A DNA stretch of 64,000 nt from Terriglobia bacterium (GCA_020073385.1 JAIQFH010000034.1:1-64000); one strand, 5' to 3'; counted from the stretch's first letter, positions 8,614 through 17,566 are shown. Numbers and translations: made by a program. Notes: generated by a model from the sequence alone, not told the origin.

Positions 8614-10122
8614 ATGTCTCGACTCAATTCCACTCGCCGCACCTTTCTGCAAGCAGCCGGAGCAACGGTCGGCGCTGCTGTGTTATCACCGCTGGCGCTG
8701 TCGAGTCGGTCAATGGCCCTGGGCAAGGGCCAGTCCGCTACGCAGGATGATGGACCAGCCGACTACACGTTAACGATCGCCACAACGCCGATCGAACTCG
8801 CTCCGAATCGCATCCTCTCGGTCACCACGTATAACGGGCAATTCCCCGGCCCGCTGCTGCGCCTGAAAGAGGGTGAGCGGGTCACCATCGACGTGCGCAA
8901 TGAGACCGACACTCCGGAGCAACTGCACTGGCACGGTCAGTTCGTCTCTACGGACGTGGATGGATCTGCGGAAGAGGGCACGCCATTCATTCCGCCGCAC
9001 GGCAACCGCAGAATTTCTTTTGTGCCAAAACCCGCGGGGCTCCGTTTCTATCACACGCACGTCCGCGCCGGGGCCAATCTGGCCGCGGGCCAGTACAGCG
9101 GCTTGGTCGGGCCCGTTTACATTGAGCCGAAGCAGCATGCCGGAAACTACGACCGCGAAGTCTTTCTGACTCTGAAAGAGTTTCAGCCCACGTTAAGCCG
9201 TGGCGGAGACATGGCGATGAACTTCCTCTCGCCAACCCAGCAGGTCCCGGCACTTCGAGATGCCGGCGAGAGCAAGATGAAAGCATCGCTGGCCAAGGGT
9301 ATGCCGCACGGTTATGAGGTCGGCTACGATTCCTTCACCATCAATGGACGAATGCTCGGGCACGGTGAGCCGGTGCGCGTGAAGGCAGGCGAGCGCGTCT
9401 TGTTTCACATTTTGAATGGCAGTGCGACTGAGATTCGCAGCATCGCCCTTCCCGGCCACAGTTTCAACCTGGTCGCGATGGATGGCAATCCACTGCCCAA
9501 GCCGGTCCGTGTACCGGTTCTCTGGCTCGGAACCGGAGAGCGAATTTCAGCCAGCGTGCAAATGAACCACCCCGGTGTTTGGGTCATGGGAGACCTTGCC
9601 GACGACGATCGCCATCACGGCATGGGCATCGTGATCGAGTACGCCGGCTACAAAGGCAAGCCGCAGTGGCTTCCACCGCAACCTTTCAAATGGAACTACG
9701 CGCACTTCGGCAATTCTGGCGCCGGCATCGCGCAGCCCGACCAAGTCTTTGATATGCTCTTCGAAAAGCAGAACGCCGCGCTTGAAGGATTCAATCAGTG
9801 GACGATCAACGGCGTGGCCTATCCTCGAGACCAGATGACAACGACTCCCGCTTTCCGTTTGCAGGAAGGCAAACGCTGTCGTATTCGCATGCGGAATGCG
9901 AGTGATGACATACACCCGATTCATCTGCACCGGCACAGCTTCGAGCTGACGCGGATCGCGGGACAGCCGACCTCAGGCGTGGTCAAGGATGTTGTGATGT
10001 TAGGTGGATATCAGGAAGCTGAGATCGATTTCGTGGCCAACAATCCCGGCCTCACCCTGTTTCACTGCCACCAGCAACTACACATGGACTTCGGCTTTAT
10101 GGCACTATTCGCCTACGACTAG
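8614..10122 (+). CDS. Tat-exported multicopper oxidase
   Basis: Periplasmic three-domain laccase-like oxidase that oxidises phenols or metal ions and reduces O2 to water. The Tat signal is SRLNSTRRTFLQAAGA at residues 2-17. All copper motifs are present: HWHG (His105, His107), HTH (His147, His149), HPIHLH (434-439) and HCHQQLH (484-490). The residue ten after Cys485, the axial type 1 position, is Phe495, as in high-potential fungal laccases, rather than Met. GAGGA precedes the ATG. It sits between copper and redox genes and is followed after 29 bp by a DoxX protein. Substrate unknown; a role in copper tolerance is an inference. Confidence 0.9.
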   Translation: MSRLNSTRRTFLQAAGATVGAAVLSPLALSSRSMALGKGQSATQDDGPADYTLTIATTPIELAPNRILSVTTYNGQFPGPLLRLKEGERVTIDVRNETDTPEQLHWHGQFVSTDVDGSAEEGTPFIPPHGNRRISFVPKPAGLRFYHTHVRAGANLAAGQYSGLVGPVYIEPKQHAGNYDREVFLTLKEFQPTLSRGGDMAMNFLSPTQQVPALRDAGESKMKASLAKGMPHGYEVGYDSFTINGRMLGHGEPVRVKAGERVLFHILNGSATEIRSIALPGHSFNLVAMDGNPLPKPVRVPVLWLGTGERISASVQMNHPGVWVMGDLADDDRHHGMGIVIEYAGYKGKPQWLPPQPFKWNYAHFGNSGAGIAQPDQVFDMLFEKQNAALEGFNQWTINGVAYPRDQMTTTPAFRLQEGKRCRIRMRNASDDIHPIHLHRHSFELTRIAGQPTSGVVKDVVMLGGYQEAEIDFVANNPGLTLFHCHQQLHMDFGFMALFAYD

Positions 10123-10151
10123 AACGCGCGTTCGCACTAGGGGGCTGACGG

Positions 10152-10574
10152 ATGAACGAACTATCTCCGCGCCGGGTCGCATGGGGTTTGTTCCTGCTCC
10201 GCCTCATGGTCGGCTGGGTCTTCCTCTCGGAAGGCATTCAGAAATTCCTTTTTCCCGCTGCGCTGGGCGCTGGCCGATTCGTGAAGATCGGTATTCCTGC
10301 TCCCCAGTTCTTCGGACCTTTCGTGGGCGTCACCGAAGTCGTGTGTGGTACTTTGCTGATCGTCGGCCTCTTCACGAATCTGGCGGTGTGGCCTCTGCTG
10401 ATCGATATTCTGGTCGCGATCGCGACAACCAAAATTCCAATGCTCCTCAAGCAAGGTTTCTGGGCTGCGATGCACGAGGCACGAACGGACTTCTGCATGC
10501 TCCTGGGGCTCGTCGCGATTGCTCTTCTGGGCGCCGGGACAGCATCTCTGGATGAGCGGTGGCGTGGCCGATGA
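10152..10574 (+). CDS. DoxX family membrane protein
   Basis: A 140-aa integral membrane protein with about four hydrophobic helices. It starts with the DoxX pattern (RLMVGWVFLSEGIQKFLFP) and includes FGPFVGVTEVVCGTLLIVGLF. DoxX proteins are small quinone-linked membrane subunits of poorly defined role. The gene follows the multicopper oxidase by 29 bp on the same strand and is likely co-transcribed with it. A second DoxX protein lies at 43491-43979. Confidence 0.85.
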   Translation: MNELSPRRVAWGLFLLRLMVGWVFLSEGIQKFLFPAALGAGRFVKIGIPAPQFFGPFVGVTEVVCGTLLIVGLFTNLAVWPLLIDILVAIATTKIPMLLKQGFWAAMHEARTDFCMLLGLVAIALLGAGTASLDERWRGR

Positions 10575-10888
10575 CGGTTGAAGTCCTGCCTGATCTTCTC
10601 TAGTCCTGTCGCAAAGATTTCGGTAGTAGGTTCCAGCGGTTGGGTTGTTGGCAGAGGTGAATCGTGTCATCAAATAGTTTTTTCTCCGCGAACTCGGCGG
10701 GGTTCTCGGCGCCCTCTGCGTTTTGGGATTTTGGCAGACTGGGGGAAAAAACGGAGGCTTAGAACGCGGAGGTCGCCGAAAACGTCCGCAGAGAGCGCTG
10801 AGAAAAGCAAAATGCTTTACCGTGGTTGAGTTTGTTGAAATTGGGACCACGCCGTTTTCGCCACTAACGCTCTCTACGCGACAGTCCA
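10575..10888. other. Gene-free convergent spacer with degenerate repeat
   Basis: This 314-bp gap separates two convergent genes. It holds no credible reading frame. About 10680-10800 has paired blocks such as CTCGGCGGGGTTCTCGGCG and its near-inverse around AACGCGGAGGTCGCCGA, so it resembles the housekeeping intergenic repeat families seen elsewhere. No clear T-tailed terminator is visible. Confidence 0.55.
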
Positions 10889-13195
10889 CTAGTAGTGGAA
10901 CCGGTACCGCAGTTCCACGAAGATCTCCCGCGGATTATTCCAGTGGAATCCACCGAACGTGACGCTGTTATCGAGTTCAACGCGGCGATTAGCGACGTTG
11001 AGTGCTGTGACCGATGCCGAAAAGCGCTCGCCGAACTGCTTGCCGAGCGTCAGATCAAACGTGGTGTGTTGGGGAAGATAGTTTCCGGGATACGGCTGGT
11101 CGGGAAAAGCGTTGGCGAATCCGGAGCCATAGTAGACATTCGTCGACGCATACGAGTTCCACGGGAGCGTGAGATCTCCGCCGACATTGAGCGTGTTGCG
11201 CTGGTCGTGATCGAGGATGCAGAAGCTGCCCGGAGGCGCGGGATCACAAATGTTTGTGGTGAAATCGGTCAGCCCGCCATTGATTCCACCGCCGGCCTCG
11301 GCAATCTGGTTCGAATAGGCAAGGTGAATCTGTGCCCGGTGCGCGAGCCGCGGGGAACGCAGCGTGACCTCCCAGCCGCGAATTCGCGCTTTGTCGATGG
11401 TGAGCGGGAAAAACAGATTGGATTCTCCGATGACGTCGTGATCAAAGAAGTTCGTGGCACGCGTGTGGAAGCTATCGGCGTCGAGCGTCCATCCGCGGAA
11501 TGGGATGGTGACGCCGAACTGGTGTTCCTCATCCCTTTCGCCGGCGAGGGTTGTAAAGCCACAATCGTTGGCATTACAGAGACTGATCAAGGAACCGGAA
11601 GCAGTGACCAGCGGTGGAGCCTGGTAGAAATGGCCATAGAAAGCGCGGAACGTCCAACGCAGATGAGGGATGGTGAGAGCTGCGCCGAATCGGGGACTGA
11701 TCGCGTTCTCTGCAAATCCGTTATTGCCGGAGAAATGTGTGGGGCGCAAACCTGCGGTGAGCGTCAGCCCCGGGAATGGTTTGAAACTATCATCGACAAA
11801 AAAAGCTGCCATGCCTCCGGTGGGATGCTGGGCAGCAGTGAACACAGGTCGGCCGCTGCCATCCTTGAAAATGGCGCCGAAGGTCTCGTTGTTCGCTTGA
11901 TAGAAACTGTATACGCCCGCCTGAAAATTGTTCTTCGACAAATTCGCCGTGAAGCTGGCCTGCCCTCCGGCATACGTGGAGGCGCGATCCTGACTGGCCG
12001 CAACCGGCGTATCCGAAGGAGAGCTCGTGTAGTTCGCGGCGTTGTAGTGGTAGAACGGCGAAACCGTTAGCAGCAGTTTCGAGTTGAACGTGTGCACCCA
12101 GGAGAGGTTCAGGATCGCGTCGGATTCGTGATCGCTATCGCGCAGCCCGATGCTGGGATACTGCGGAGTAAAGTCATTTTCCGGAATCGCGCCATTCTCA
12201 ATGTCGTTGGGAAAAGGATCGTAGGGAACCTGATAGAAGTCCTTTCGAAGCGAACTCACCAGCCTGAGCTGATTTGAAGGATTGACGTTGAAGATGAACG
12301 AACCGAAACCGCCGTATCCGTTTTCGGCATCGTGTACGACCTGTGGAACCGGCGTCTCGATCCCGAGATTGCTCCGGTTCCCGTTCACACTGGCGTAATA
12401 GGCGAAGCGCTCGCTGTGGCTGCCGAAGCTGAACTGGTCGTTCGTCTGATAGAAATTTCCAGCGCTGAGCACCAGTTCGGCTTCGCGATTGCGTTCAAAT
12501 CCCGTACGCGGCACCACGTTGAATACTCCGTAGGTGCGGTCACCCAGCTCCGCCCCGTAACTTCCGCGGCTGACTTCCAGGTAATCGATGTCCTTGGGAT
12601 CGAATTGCGGCCCGATATTCGACGCGATGTTGGTGTTCGGAACCGGCACGCCATCAACCAGCCAGCTCGTCTGATGTCCGCCGCGAATGTGAAGCTGGTC
12701 GTGCGTAATGTAGGCGCCTGGGACGAAGTCGGTGATCATGGCGAGGCTGTTGCTGCGTGCGGCTCCGGGCGTGCGTGCGACGTCGAGCCGGTTCACGACT
12801 GTGGTCGGAGTTGCCGTATCGGTTGGCACCTCTTCGGTCGCGCTCGACACGGTGACGGTCTCCTTCGCGCCGGCAACGTTGAGCGCGAAATGCAGCACAG
12901 GGTTCGAGCCCGAAACAACCATGACATCCTGCTGGGCTTGTTCGAATCCGACACCCGCGACGGTCACGGTATATTCCCCGAGCGACACTGCATTAAATAC
13001 GAAGCTGCCACCGGCATCGGAGTTGACCGTCGATGCCCAGTCGGAGTTTTTGGCCTTGATCATGACCATGGCGTCTGCTACCGGACGGTGCTGGGGATCG
13101 TGGATCACACCGCGCACCGATCCGACCACTGAGGCGGACGCGGTCAGAGTAAGGGTGAGAAATATTGTGAGCAGATGAACTCGAACAAAACGCAT
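10889..13195 (-). CDS. TonB-dependent receptor with carboxypeptidase-regulatory domain
   Basis: Outer-membrane receptor of about 768 aa. A signal peptide (residues 1-22 from MRFVRVHLLTIFLTL) is followed by a CarboxypepD_reg/CNA-B-like domain (SVRGVIHDPQHRPVADAMVMI, about 25-105), a plug (about 125-235, with LHIRGGHQTSWLVDGVPVP) and a beta barrel ending in an aromatic residue (ELRYRFHY). The start at 13195 is preferred to the upstream in-frame codon at 13207 because the signal peptide then begins with MRFVR. The small Cys/His-rich protein lies about 570 bp upstream on the same strand, within a copper-rich block, so a metal complex is a possible ligand. The substrate is not proven. Confidence 0.88.
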   Translation of the reverse strand: MRFVRVHLLTIFLTLTLTASASVVGSVRGVIHDPQHRPVADAMVMIKAKNSDWASTVNSDAGGSFVFNAVSLGEYTVTVAGVGFEQAQQDVMVVSGSNPVLHFALNVAGAKETVTVSSATEEVPTDTATPTTVVNRLDVARTPGAARSNSLAMITDFVPGAYITHDQLHIRGGHQTSWLVDGVPVPNTNIASNIGPQFDPKDIDYLEVSRGSYGAELGDRTYGVFNVVPRTGFERNREAELVLSAGNFYQTNDQFSFGSHSERFAYYASVNGNRSNLGIETPVPQVVHDAENGYGGFGSFIFNVNPSNQLRLVSSLRKDFYQVPYDPFPNDIENGAIPENDFTPQYPSIGLRDSDHESDAILNLSWVHTFNSKLLLTVSPFYHYNAANYTSSPSDTPVAASQDRASTYAGGQASFTANLSKNNFQAGVYSFYQANNETFGAIFKDGSGRPVFTAAQHPTGGMAAFFVDDSFKPFPGLTLTAGLRPTHFSGNNGFAENAISPRFGAALTIPHLRWTFRAFYGHFYQAPPLVTASGSLISLCNANDCGFTTLAGERDEEHQFGVTIPFRGWTLDADSFHTRATNFFDHDVIGESNLFFPLTIDKARIRGWEVTLRSPRLAHRAQIHLAYSNQIAEAGGGINGGLTDFTTNICDPAPPGSFCILDHDQRNTLNVGGDLTLPWNSYASTNVYYGSGFANAFPDQPYPGNYLPQHTTFDLTLGKQFGERFSASVTALNVANRRVELDNSVTFGGFHWNNPREIFVELRYRFHY

Positions 13196-13402
13196 GCGAT
13201 CCCCCAATGATTCATCGCAGGGCTAAAGCCCTAGTTTGCAATGCCAATAACGCGGCCCTGAAGCGCCGCTCTTCCACGGAAGAACAAGCGGTTTCCTCAG
13301 AGAACGCACGACGGCGTCGTCTCTTCTTAGTCTGGGAATGGCAACGATAGCTGGTCGCTCAAACCCGACAGAGCCTGCTTGATCTTTCAGTAGGCGCTGA
13401 AA

Positions 13403-13765
13403 TCAGGCGAGAAGTGGAACTGGGGGAGCGCGAGAGCGAAGAAAGGAAGAGCATATCGACTGCGGCTGATGGGCTTCATCGCCAATCTCCCAACCCCCCG
13501 CATCTTGCACCGAGACGGAGGTCAAGGAGGGCAGCGGATGCGCCCATTGAGAACTGGTTACGGCGTGGCAGCAGTCATGATTGCAGCACCCGGCGCGGCG
13601 GGCTACTGGCTCGCTCGGATTCGTCTCTGCAGAATCGTGACAGTGGTGTGCCGCTTGGCGGCGACAACACGCATGGGCCGACGCAGCTTTCCCCTGCATC
13701 GCCAGCGGAACAAAAGTTCCGACAAGCGCCATCAACAGCAGAAATCTGGCAGTAAAGCGCTGCAT
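13403..13765 (-). CDS. Small Cys/His-rich secreted protein
   Basis: About 120 aa, starting at the ATG at 13765 (MQRFTARFLLLMALVGTFVP, a signal peptide ending near MQGKAASA). The mature part has two dense metal-binding clusters, HACCRRQAAHHCHD and CCNHDCCHAV, and then a Pro/Ser-rich tail. The frame is open back to 13828. Small exported proteins with scattered Cys and His (for example DUF2946) commonly sit beside copper TonB receptors; similarity in architecture and position suggests the same role here, but I cannot assign the family. It lies upstream of the TonB receptor on the same strand. Confidence 0.6.
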   Translation of the reverse strand: MQRFTARFLLLMALVGTFVPLAMQGKAASAHACCRRQAAHHCHDSAETNPSEPVARRAGCCNHDCCHAVTSSQWAHPLPSLTSVSVQDAGGWEIGDEAHQPQSICSSFLRSRAPPVPLLA

Positions 13766-13923
13766 GCTGTCCGGTGAACCAGAACCCCAAGTTGGGTTGA
13801 GCATAAAGCAGAAAGGCCGGAAGGGCAAGGGCGGGCCGCAATGAGACAGAAATTTTACTTTTTAAACAAAAGTCGAATTCCCCACCCTGGCAAGAGCAGA
13901 GAACGAATTGGATGTTAATGAAA

Positions 13924-14301
13924 TCAGGCCTTGCCGTTGATCTTGGCCCACCACCACCTGACGCCGACGAACAGGAATCGCCAGTCGTGGAAAAACTCCG
14001 GCGGCTTGCCTTCAAAGGCGTGACCGATGAACTGCAGCAGCCATCCGAAGACGAACAGCCCAAACGCCCACCACCACAGCCGGTGACGGATGAATCCTGC
14101 TGCGAACACGGCCACAGAGATCAGAATGGTAGGGATGCCGTAGGTATGGCACAGCCGGTTGACCGGGTGCTGGTGGCTTCGCTCGTACTTCGCGACCCAC
14201 TCTTCGCTGGTTTGTCCGCCGAACATGCCGCGCACGATGATAGCAGAGAGTGTGACCGGCTTATTCGGCAAACCGGGATGCGGAAGCGATGGCTCAGACA
14301 A
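13924..14301 (-). CDS. DUF962 / Mpo1-like membrane protein
   Basis: A 125-aa protein matching the Mpo1/DUF962 pattern: YERSHQHPVNRLCHTYGIP with metal-binding histidines, two hydrophobic helices, and LLQFIGHAFEGKPPEFF. Yeast Mpo1 is an Fe(II)-dependent dioxygenase acting on 2-hydroxy fatty acids; bacterial members are uncharacterised, so the reaction here is inferred from family only. It is monocistronic, divergent from the EF-G-like gene. Confidence 0.85.
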   Translation of the reverse strand: MSEPSLPHPGLPNKPVTLSAIIVRGMFGGQTSEEWVAKYERSHQHPVNRLCHTYGIPTILISVAVFAAGFIRHRLWWWAFGLFVFGWLLQFIGHAFEGKPPEFFHDWRFLFVGVRWWWAKINGKA

Positions 14302-14604
14302 GGTGGGCTCCTTTTTCTCCTGACGGAATTAACTACCGCGCAACTTTCCGTTCTTATAGCGGGTTCTTCCCGGAGCGGCGGAAGAAACCGCTATAGTTTG
14401 TTGCTCCCGCGCGGCAGGAGGTTGCGCCGCGCCGCGGGTGGCCTTTATGCCCAAACCGTCCATCTGCAGTGGCCGGGCGGTTGAGGCGCCCGCTTCCCAC
14501 GTGGTAGCATCCTTAGTTTTGGCAGGTGTTCTCGGGCTGGCCTGTTCCTGTCCTTATTCTCTTCTATAGGCCGTTCCTTCCCGCGCCTGCCGGAGGAGCC
14601 CAAC
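14302..14604. other. Divergent promoter spacer with long hairpin
   Basis: No gene is visible in this 303-bp gap. Its main feature is an imperfect inverted repeat: arm 14355-14370 (TATAGCGGGTTCTTCC) pairs with 14380-14395 with 15 of 16 bases matching and a 9-nt loop. The right part must hold the EF-G-like gene promoter and leader; GGAGGAG at 14592-14598 is its ribosome site. Confidence 0.6.
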
Positions 14605-16713
14605 TTGAAAGTCTATTCTGGAGCAAACATCCGTAATGTTGCGATGGTCGGCCACGGACACGCCGGCAAGACGTCCCTGGTATCGGCCATGCTGTACACC
14701 GCCGGGGCCACCCAGCGCCTGGGCCGAGTGGACGACGGTTCGACCACCACCGACTATGACGACGAGGAAATCGCCCGCCAGATGTCGATTTCGACCGGCA
14801 GCGCGGTCGTCGAGTGGGGCGGAACAAAGATCAATATCCTCGACACCCCCGGCTTCAGCATGTTCGTCCACGAAGCCAAGATGGACCTGCCCGTGGTCGA
14901 CGCGGCCATCGTCGTGGTCGACGGTGTGGCTGGCGTGGAGGTCGTGACCCAGCGAGTTTGGAATTATTGCGAGGAGTACAAGACGCCGCGGCTGATCGTG
15001 GTGAATCGCATGGACCGCGACCGGGCTGACGCGGCGCGCGTTCTGGAATCGTTGACGGCGGCTTTCGGTCGCGATGTGATTCCGATCGAGCTGCCGATCG
15101 GCGCCGAGAAGAGTCTGTCCGGCGTCATCGACCTCGTCCGCATGAAGGCTTACACCTACGAGATGGGCGGCAACGGCAAGGGCAAAGAGACGGAGATCCC
15201 AGCCAATCTGAAGGAGCAGGCGCAGGAAGCGCACGAGCGCCTCGTCGAGCTGGTGGCCGAAGGCGACGACAAGCTGATGGAGAAGTTCTTCGAGGCGGGC
15301 ACGCTCGGGGAGGAAGACCTGGTCCCGGCGCTGCACAACGCCATCCGTGAAGACAAGATTTTCCCAGTGATCTTCAGCTCCGGCCTGGGCAACATCGGCG
15401 CGGACCGGATTATGGACTTCATTGTCGACTACACGCCGGCGCCTTCCGAGCACGAGTGGGTGCAGGGCGAAGTCGCCTCCAGTGGAAATGGCGACGCCCC
15501 CAAGCGCCATGAGACCGACGAAGAGCCAGTCTCGATCTACGTCTTCAAAACCGTATCTGACGCCTTCGCGGGAAGAATCTCATACTTCAAAGTCTTTTCA
15601 GGCGTCCTGAAGAACGATGCCACGCTGCAGAATTTCAGCAAGGGAACGCAGGAGAAGCTCTCTCACATCTCGGTGATGCAGGGGAAGACGGCGGTCCCGA
15701 TCAACGAGCTGCACGCGGGCGATATCGGAGCAGTGGCCAAGCTGAAAGATACGCTCACCGGCGACACGCTCGGTGACAAGTCCGCGCCGATTCAGTATCC
15801 CCGCGTCAAGCTGCCCGAGCCGGCGATCACCTTTGCCATCGAGCCCAAGAGCCGCGCCGACGAAGACAAGCTCGGTCCCGGCCTGCACAAGCTGATGGAA
15901 GAGGACGCCATGCTGCGCTTCTTCCGCGATCCCCAGACGAAAGAATTCCTCATCGCGGGCACCGGCCAGCAACACATCGAGGTCACTGTTTCAAAGCTGA
16001 AGAAGCGCTACAACACGCAAGTAAATTTGAAAGCTCCGAAGGTGCCCTATCGGGAGACGATTCGCGGCAAGGCCGACGTCCAGGGACGCCACAAGAAGCA
16101 GACCGGAGGCCACGGCCAGTACGGCGATTGCAAGATTAAGATGGAGCCGCTGCCGCGTGGGGGAGAGTTCGAATTCGTCAACGACATCTTCGGCGGCTCG
16201 ATTCCGAAGAATTTCATTCCGGCGGTGGAAAAAGGAATCAAGGACGCGGCCGCTCGCGGCTACCTCGCCGGATTCCCCGTAGTCGACTTCAGAGTCGTGC
16301 TCTACGACGGCTCCTATCACGACGTCGATTCGAACGACCTGTCATTCCAGATGGCCGGCAGAATCGCCTTCAAGAAAGCGATGGAGATCGCCAAGCCCAC
16401 GCTGCTCGAGCCCATCATGAACGTTGAGATCACGGTACCTGACGACTTCGCGGGATCGATCATGGGCGATCTCAACAGCCGCCGCGGACGCATTCAGGGC
16501 ATGGACAATAAGGCGGGCAACACGATCGTGAAGGCTGAAGTTCCCATGGCCGAGATGCTGACCTACGGCGTCGAGCTGACTTCCATGACGCAAGGCCGTG
16601 GCAGCTTCAACATGGAAATGCACCATTACGACGTCGTGCCCGGCCAGCTGCAGGAGAAGATCATCGAAAAGGCCAAGTCCGAGCGCGGCGAGGTGAAGGA
16701 AGAAGAGGAATAG
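14605..16713 (+). CDS. EF-G-like translation GTPase (EF-G2 type)
   Basis: A 702-aa, full-length EF-G architecture: G domain with P-loop GHGHAGKT (16-23), G3 DTPGF (80-84) and G4 NRMD, then domains II-V. The start is TTG at 14605, preceded by GGAGGAG. It differs from canonical EF-G in key places: the His after DTPG that triggers GTP hydrolysis is Phe84, switch I reads EEIARQMSI instead of the RGITI form, and G4 has Arg in place of Lys. These changes match the EF-G2 paralogue group, which in mycobacteria lacks ribosome-dependent GTPase activity. It is therefore unlikely to be the housekeeping EF-G, and no str operon neighbours are present. Confidence 0.88.
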   Translation: MKVYSGANIRNVAMVGHGHAGKTSLVSAMLYTAGATQRLGRVDDGSTTTDYDDEEIARQMSISTGSAVVEWGGTKINILDTPGFSMFVHEAKMDLPVVDAAIVVVDGVAGVEVVTQRVWNYCEEYKTPRLIVVNRMDRDRADAARVLESLTAAFGRDVIPIELPIGAEKSLSGVIDLVRMKAYTYEMGGNGKGKETEIPANLKEQAQEAHERLVELVAEGDDKLMEKFFEAGTLGEEDLVPALHNAIREDKIFPVIFSSGLGNIGADRIMDFIVDYTPAPSEHEWVQGEVASSGNGDAPKRHETDEEPVSIYVFKTVSDAFAGRISYFKVFSGVLKNDATLQNFSKGTQEKLSHISVMQGKTAVPINELHAGDIGAVAKLKDTLTGDTLGDKSAPIQYPRVKLPEPAITFAIEPKSRADEDKLGPGLHKLMEEDAMLRFFRDPQTKEFLIAGTGQQHIEVTVSKLKKRYNTQVNLKAPKVPYRETIRGKADVQGRHKKQTGGHGQYGDCKIKMEPLPRGGEFEFVNDIFGGSIPKNFIPAVEKGIKDAAARGYLAGFPVVDFRVVLYDGSYHDVDSNDLSFQMAGRIAFKKAMEIAKPTLLEPIMNVEITVPDDFAGSIMGDLNSRRGRIQGMDNKAGNTIVKAEVPMAEMLTYGVELTSMTQGRGSFNMEMHHYDVVPGQLQEKIIEKAKSERGEVKEEEE

Positions 16714-16744
16714 AAGGTCGATCTTCGATCACAACCCCGGTTAT

Positions 16745-16805
16745 TGTCATGCTGAGCGAAGCCGGAGTGCAGCGAAGCGGAACTCCGACGGAGTCGAAGC
16801 ATCCC
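16745..16805. repeat. Intergenic 'tcatgctgagcgaag' repeat
   Basis: Starts with TTGTCATGCTGAGCGAAG and ends with GTCGAAGCATCCC, with an internal GGAGTGCAGCGAAGCGGAACTCC-type palindrome. It is a variant of the same class as the block at 23417-23525. It occupies the convergent gap after the EF-G-like gene. Confidence 0.7.
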
Positions 16806-16888
16806 TACCCCGTGGCAAGTGTCGCAGACGTGACAAGAAATAGGGAGTAAGCGATCGATGCCTACTCCTTAATGCCGATGCGCAGTGC

Positions 16889-17566
16889 TCACTCCACAAT
16901 AAACAACTCCAGCCGAACTCCTGGATACCGCAGGCTATAGAGCCAATACTCGTCGTCGACGTAGTCGATGTAGTAGTCATCATCGTCATACGCCCAATCT
17001 GCCGGCCAAGACTCCACCAGCGCGAATACATATCCGCCGTAAGTGAACTGCGGCCTGCCGTCGTACACCTGCACGCGCCCTGGCGCAAAGTGGTGCTCGT
17101 GTCCGAAATGCGCATGGAAGTCGTTATCTGGGATCCGCCGCTGATTCCCGCCATGCCCTTCCGTCCGGCCTTGTACCTGCCCTTGCGGCCGAGCCTGCTC
17201 ATGGCGTTCCTGCGGTCTTTCAGTGTTCGGCCGCTCTTGCGGTTGCTGCGTCCGCCGGTCGTTCTCACGCGCCTGTGGATGCCGATCTCCACTCTGCGGT
17301 TCCTGGTTTTGCCGGCCCTCGCTCTGCGGAGTCATCTCCCGCCGGTCTCCACTTTGCGGTTGCTGATTGTGCCGATCATCACTGCGACGATCTTCGGGCC
17401 GCTGTTCTTGCGGCCGCGTCTGCTCCTGCCGATTCTGCGGCTGCGCACTCTCCTGCTTATCATTTTTGTGCTCGTCTTGCTTGTGCTCATCCTGCGCGAC
17501 GGCCATCCCCGCCGCTCCCAAAAGCAACGAAGCGCAAATCCCAACCACGACTGAAAGTCTTTTCAT
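16889..17566 (-). CDS. Secreted Gln/Arg/Glu-rich protein with aromatic C-terminal domain
   Basis: A 225-aa protein with a clear signal peptide (MKRLSVVVGICASLLLGAAG, cleavage near AVAQ). Residues about 25-145 are low complexity, rich in Q, R, E, D and P, with a loose repeat of the type QPQSGDR. Residues about 145-225 form a compact-looking domain rich in His, Tyr, Trp and Asp (DFHAHFGHEHHFAPGR and a DDDDYYIDYVDDEYW stretch). Probably extracellular or periplasmic; function unknown. An 8-bp direct repeat (ACTCGCGA at 17576 and 17585) lies just upstream. Confidence 0.75.
   Translation of the reverse strand: MKRLSVVVGICASLLLGAAGMAVAQDEHKQDEHKNDKQESAQPQNRQEQTRPQEQRPEDRRSDDRHNQQPQSGDRREMTPQSEGRQNQEPQSGDRHPQARENDRRTQQPQERPNTERPQERHEQARPQGQVQGRTEGHGGNQRRIPDNDFHAHFGHEHHFAPGRVQVYDGRPQFTYGGYVFALVESWPADWAYDDDDYYIDYVDDEYWLYSLRYPGVRLELFIVE

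Noticed and set aside
10895..12070. 391-codon frame opposite the TonB receptor
   Set aside because: Antisense shadow; the minus strand carries the receptor motifs without interruption.
14554..15510. 318-codon frame opposite the EF-G-like gene
   Set aside because: Antisense shadow with His/Arg-rich sequence and no recognisable fold.
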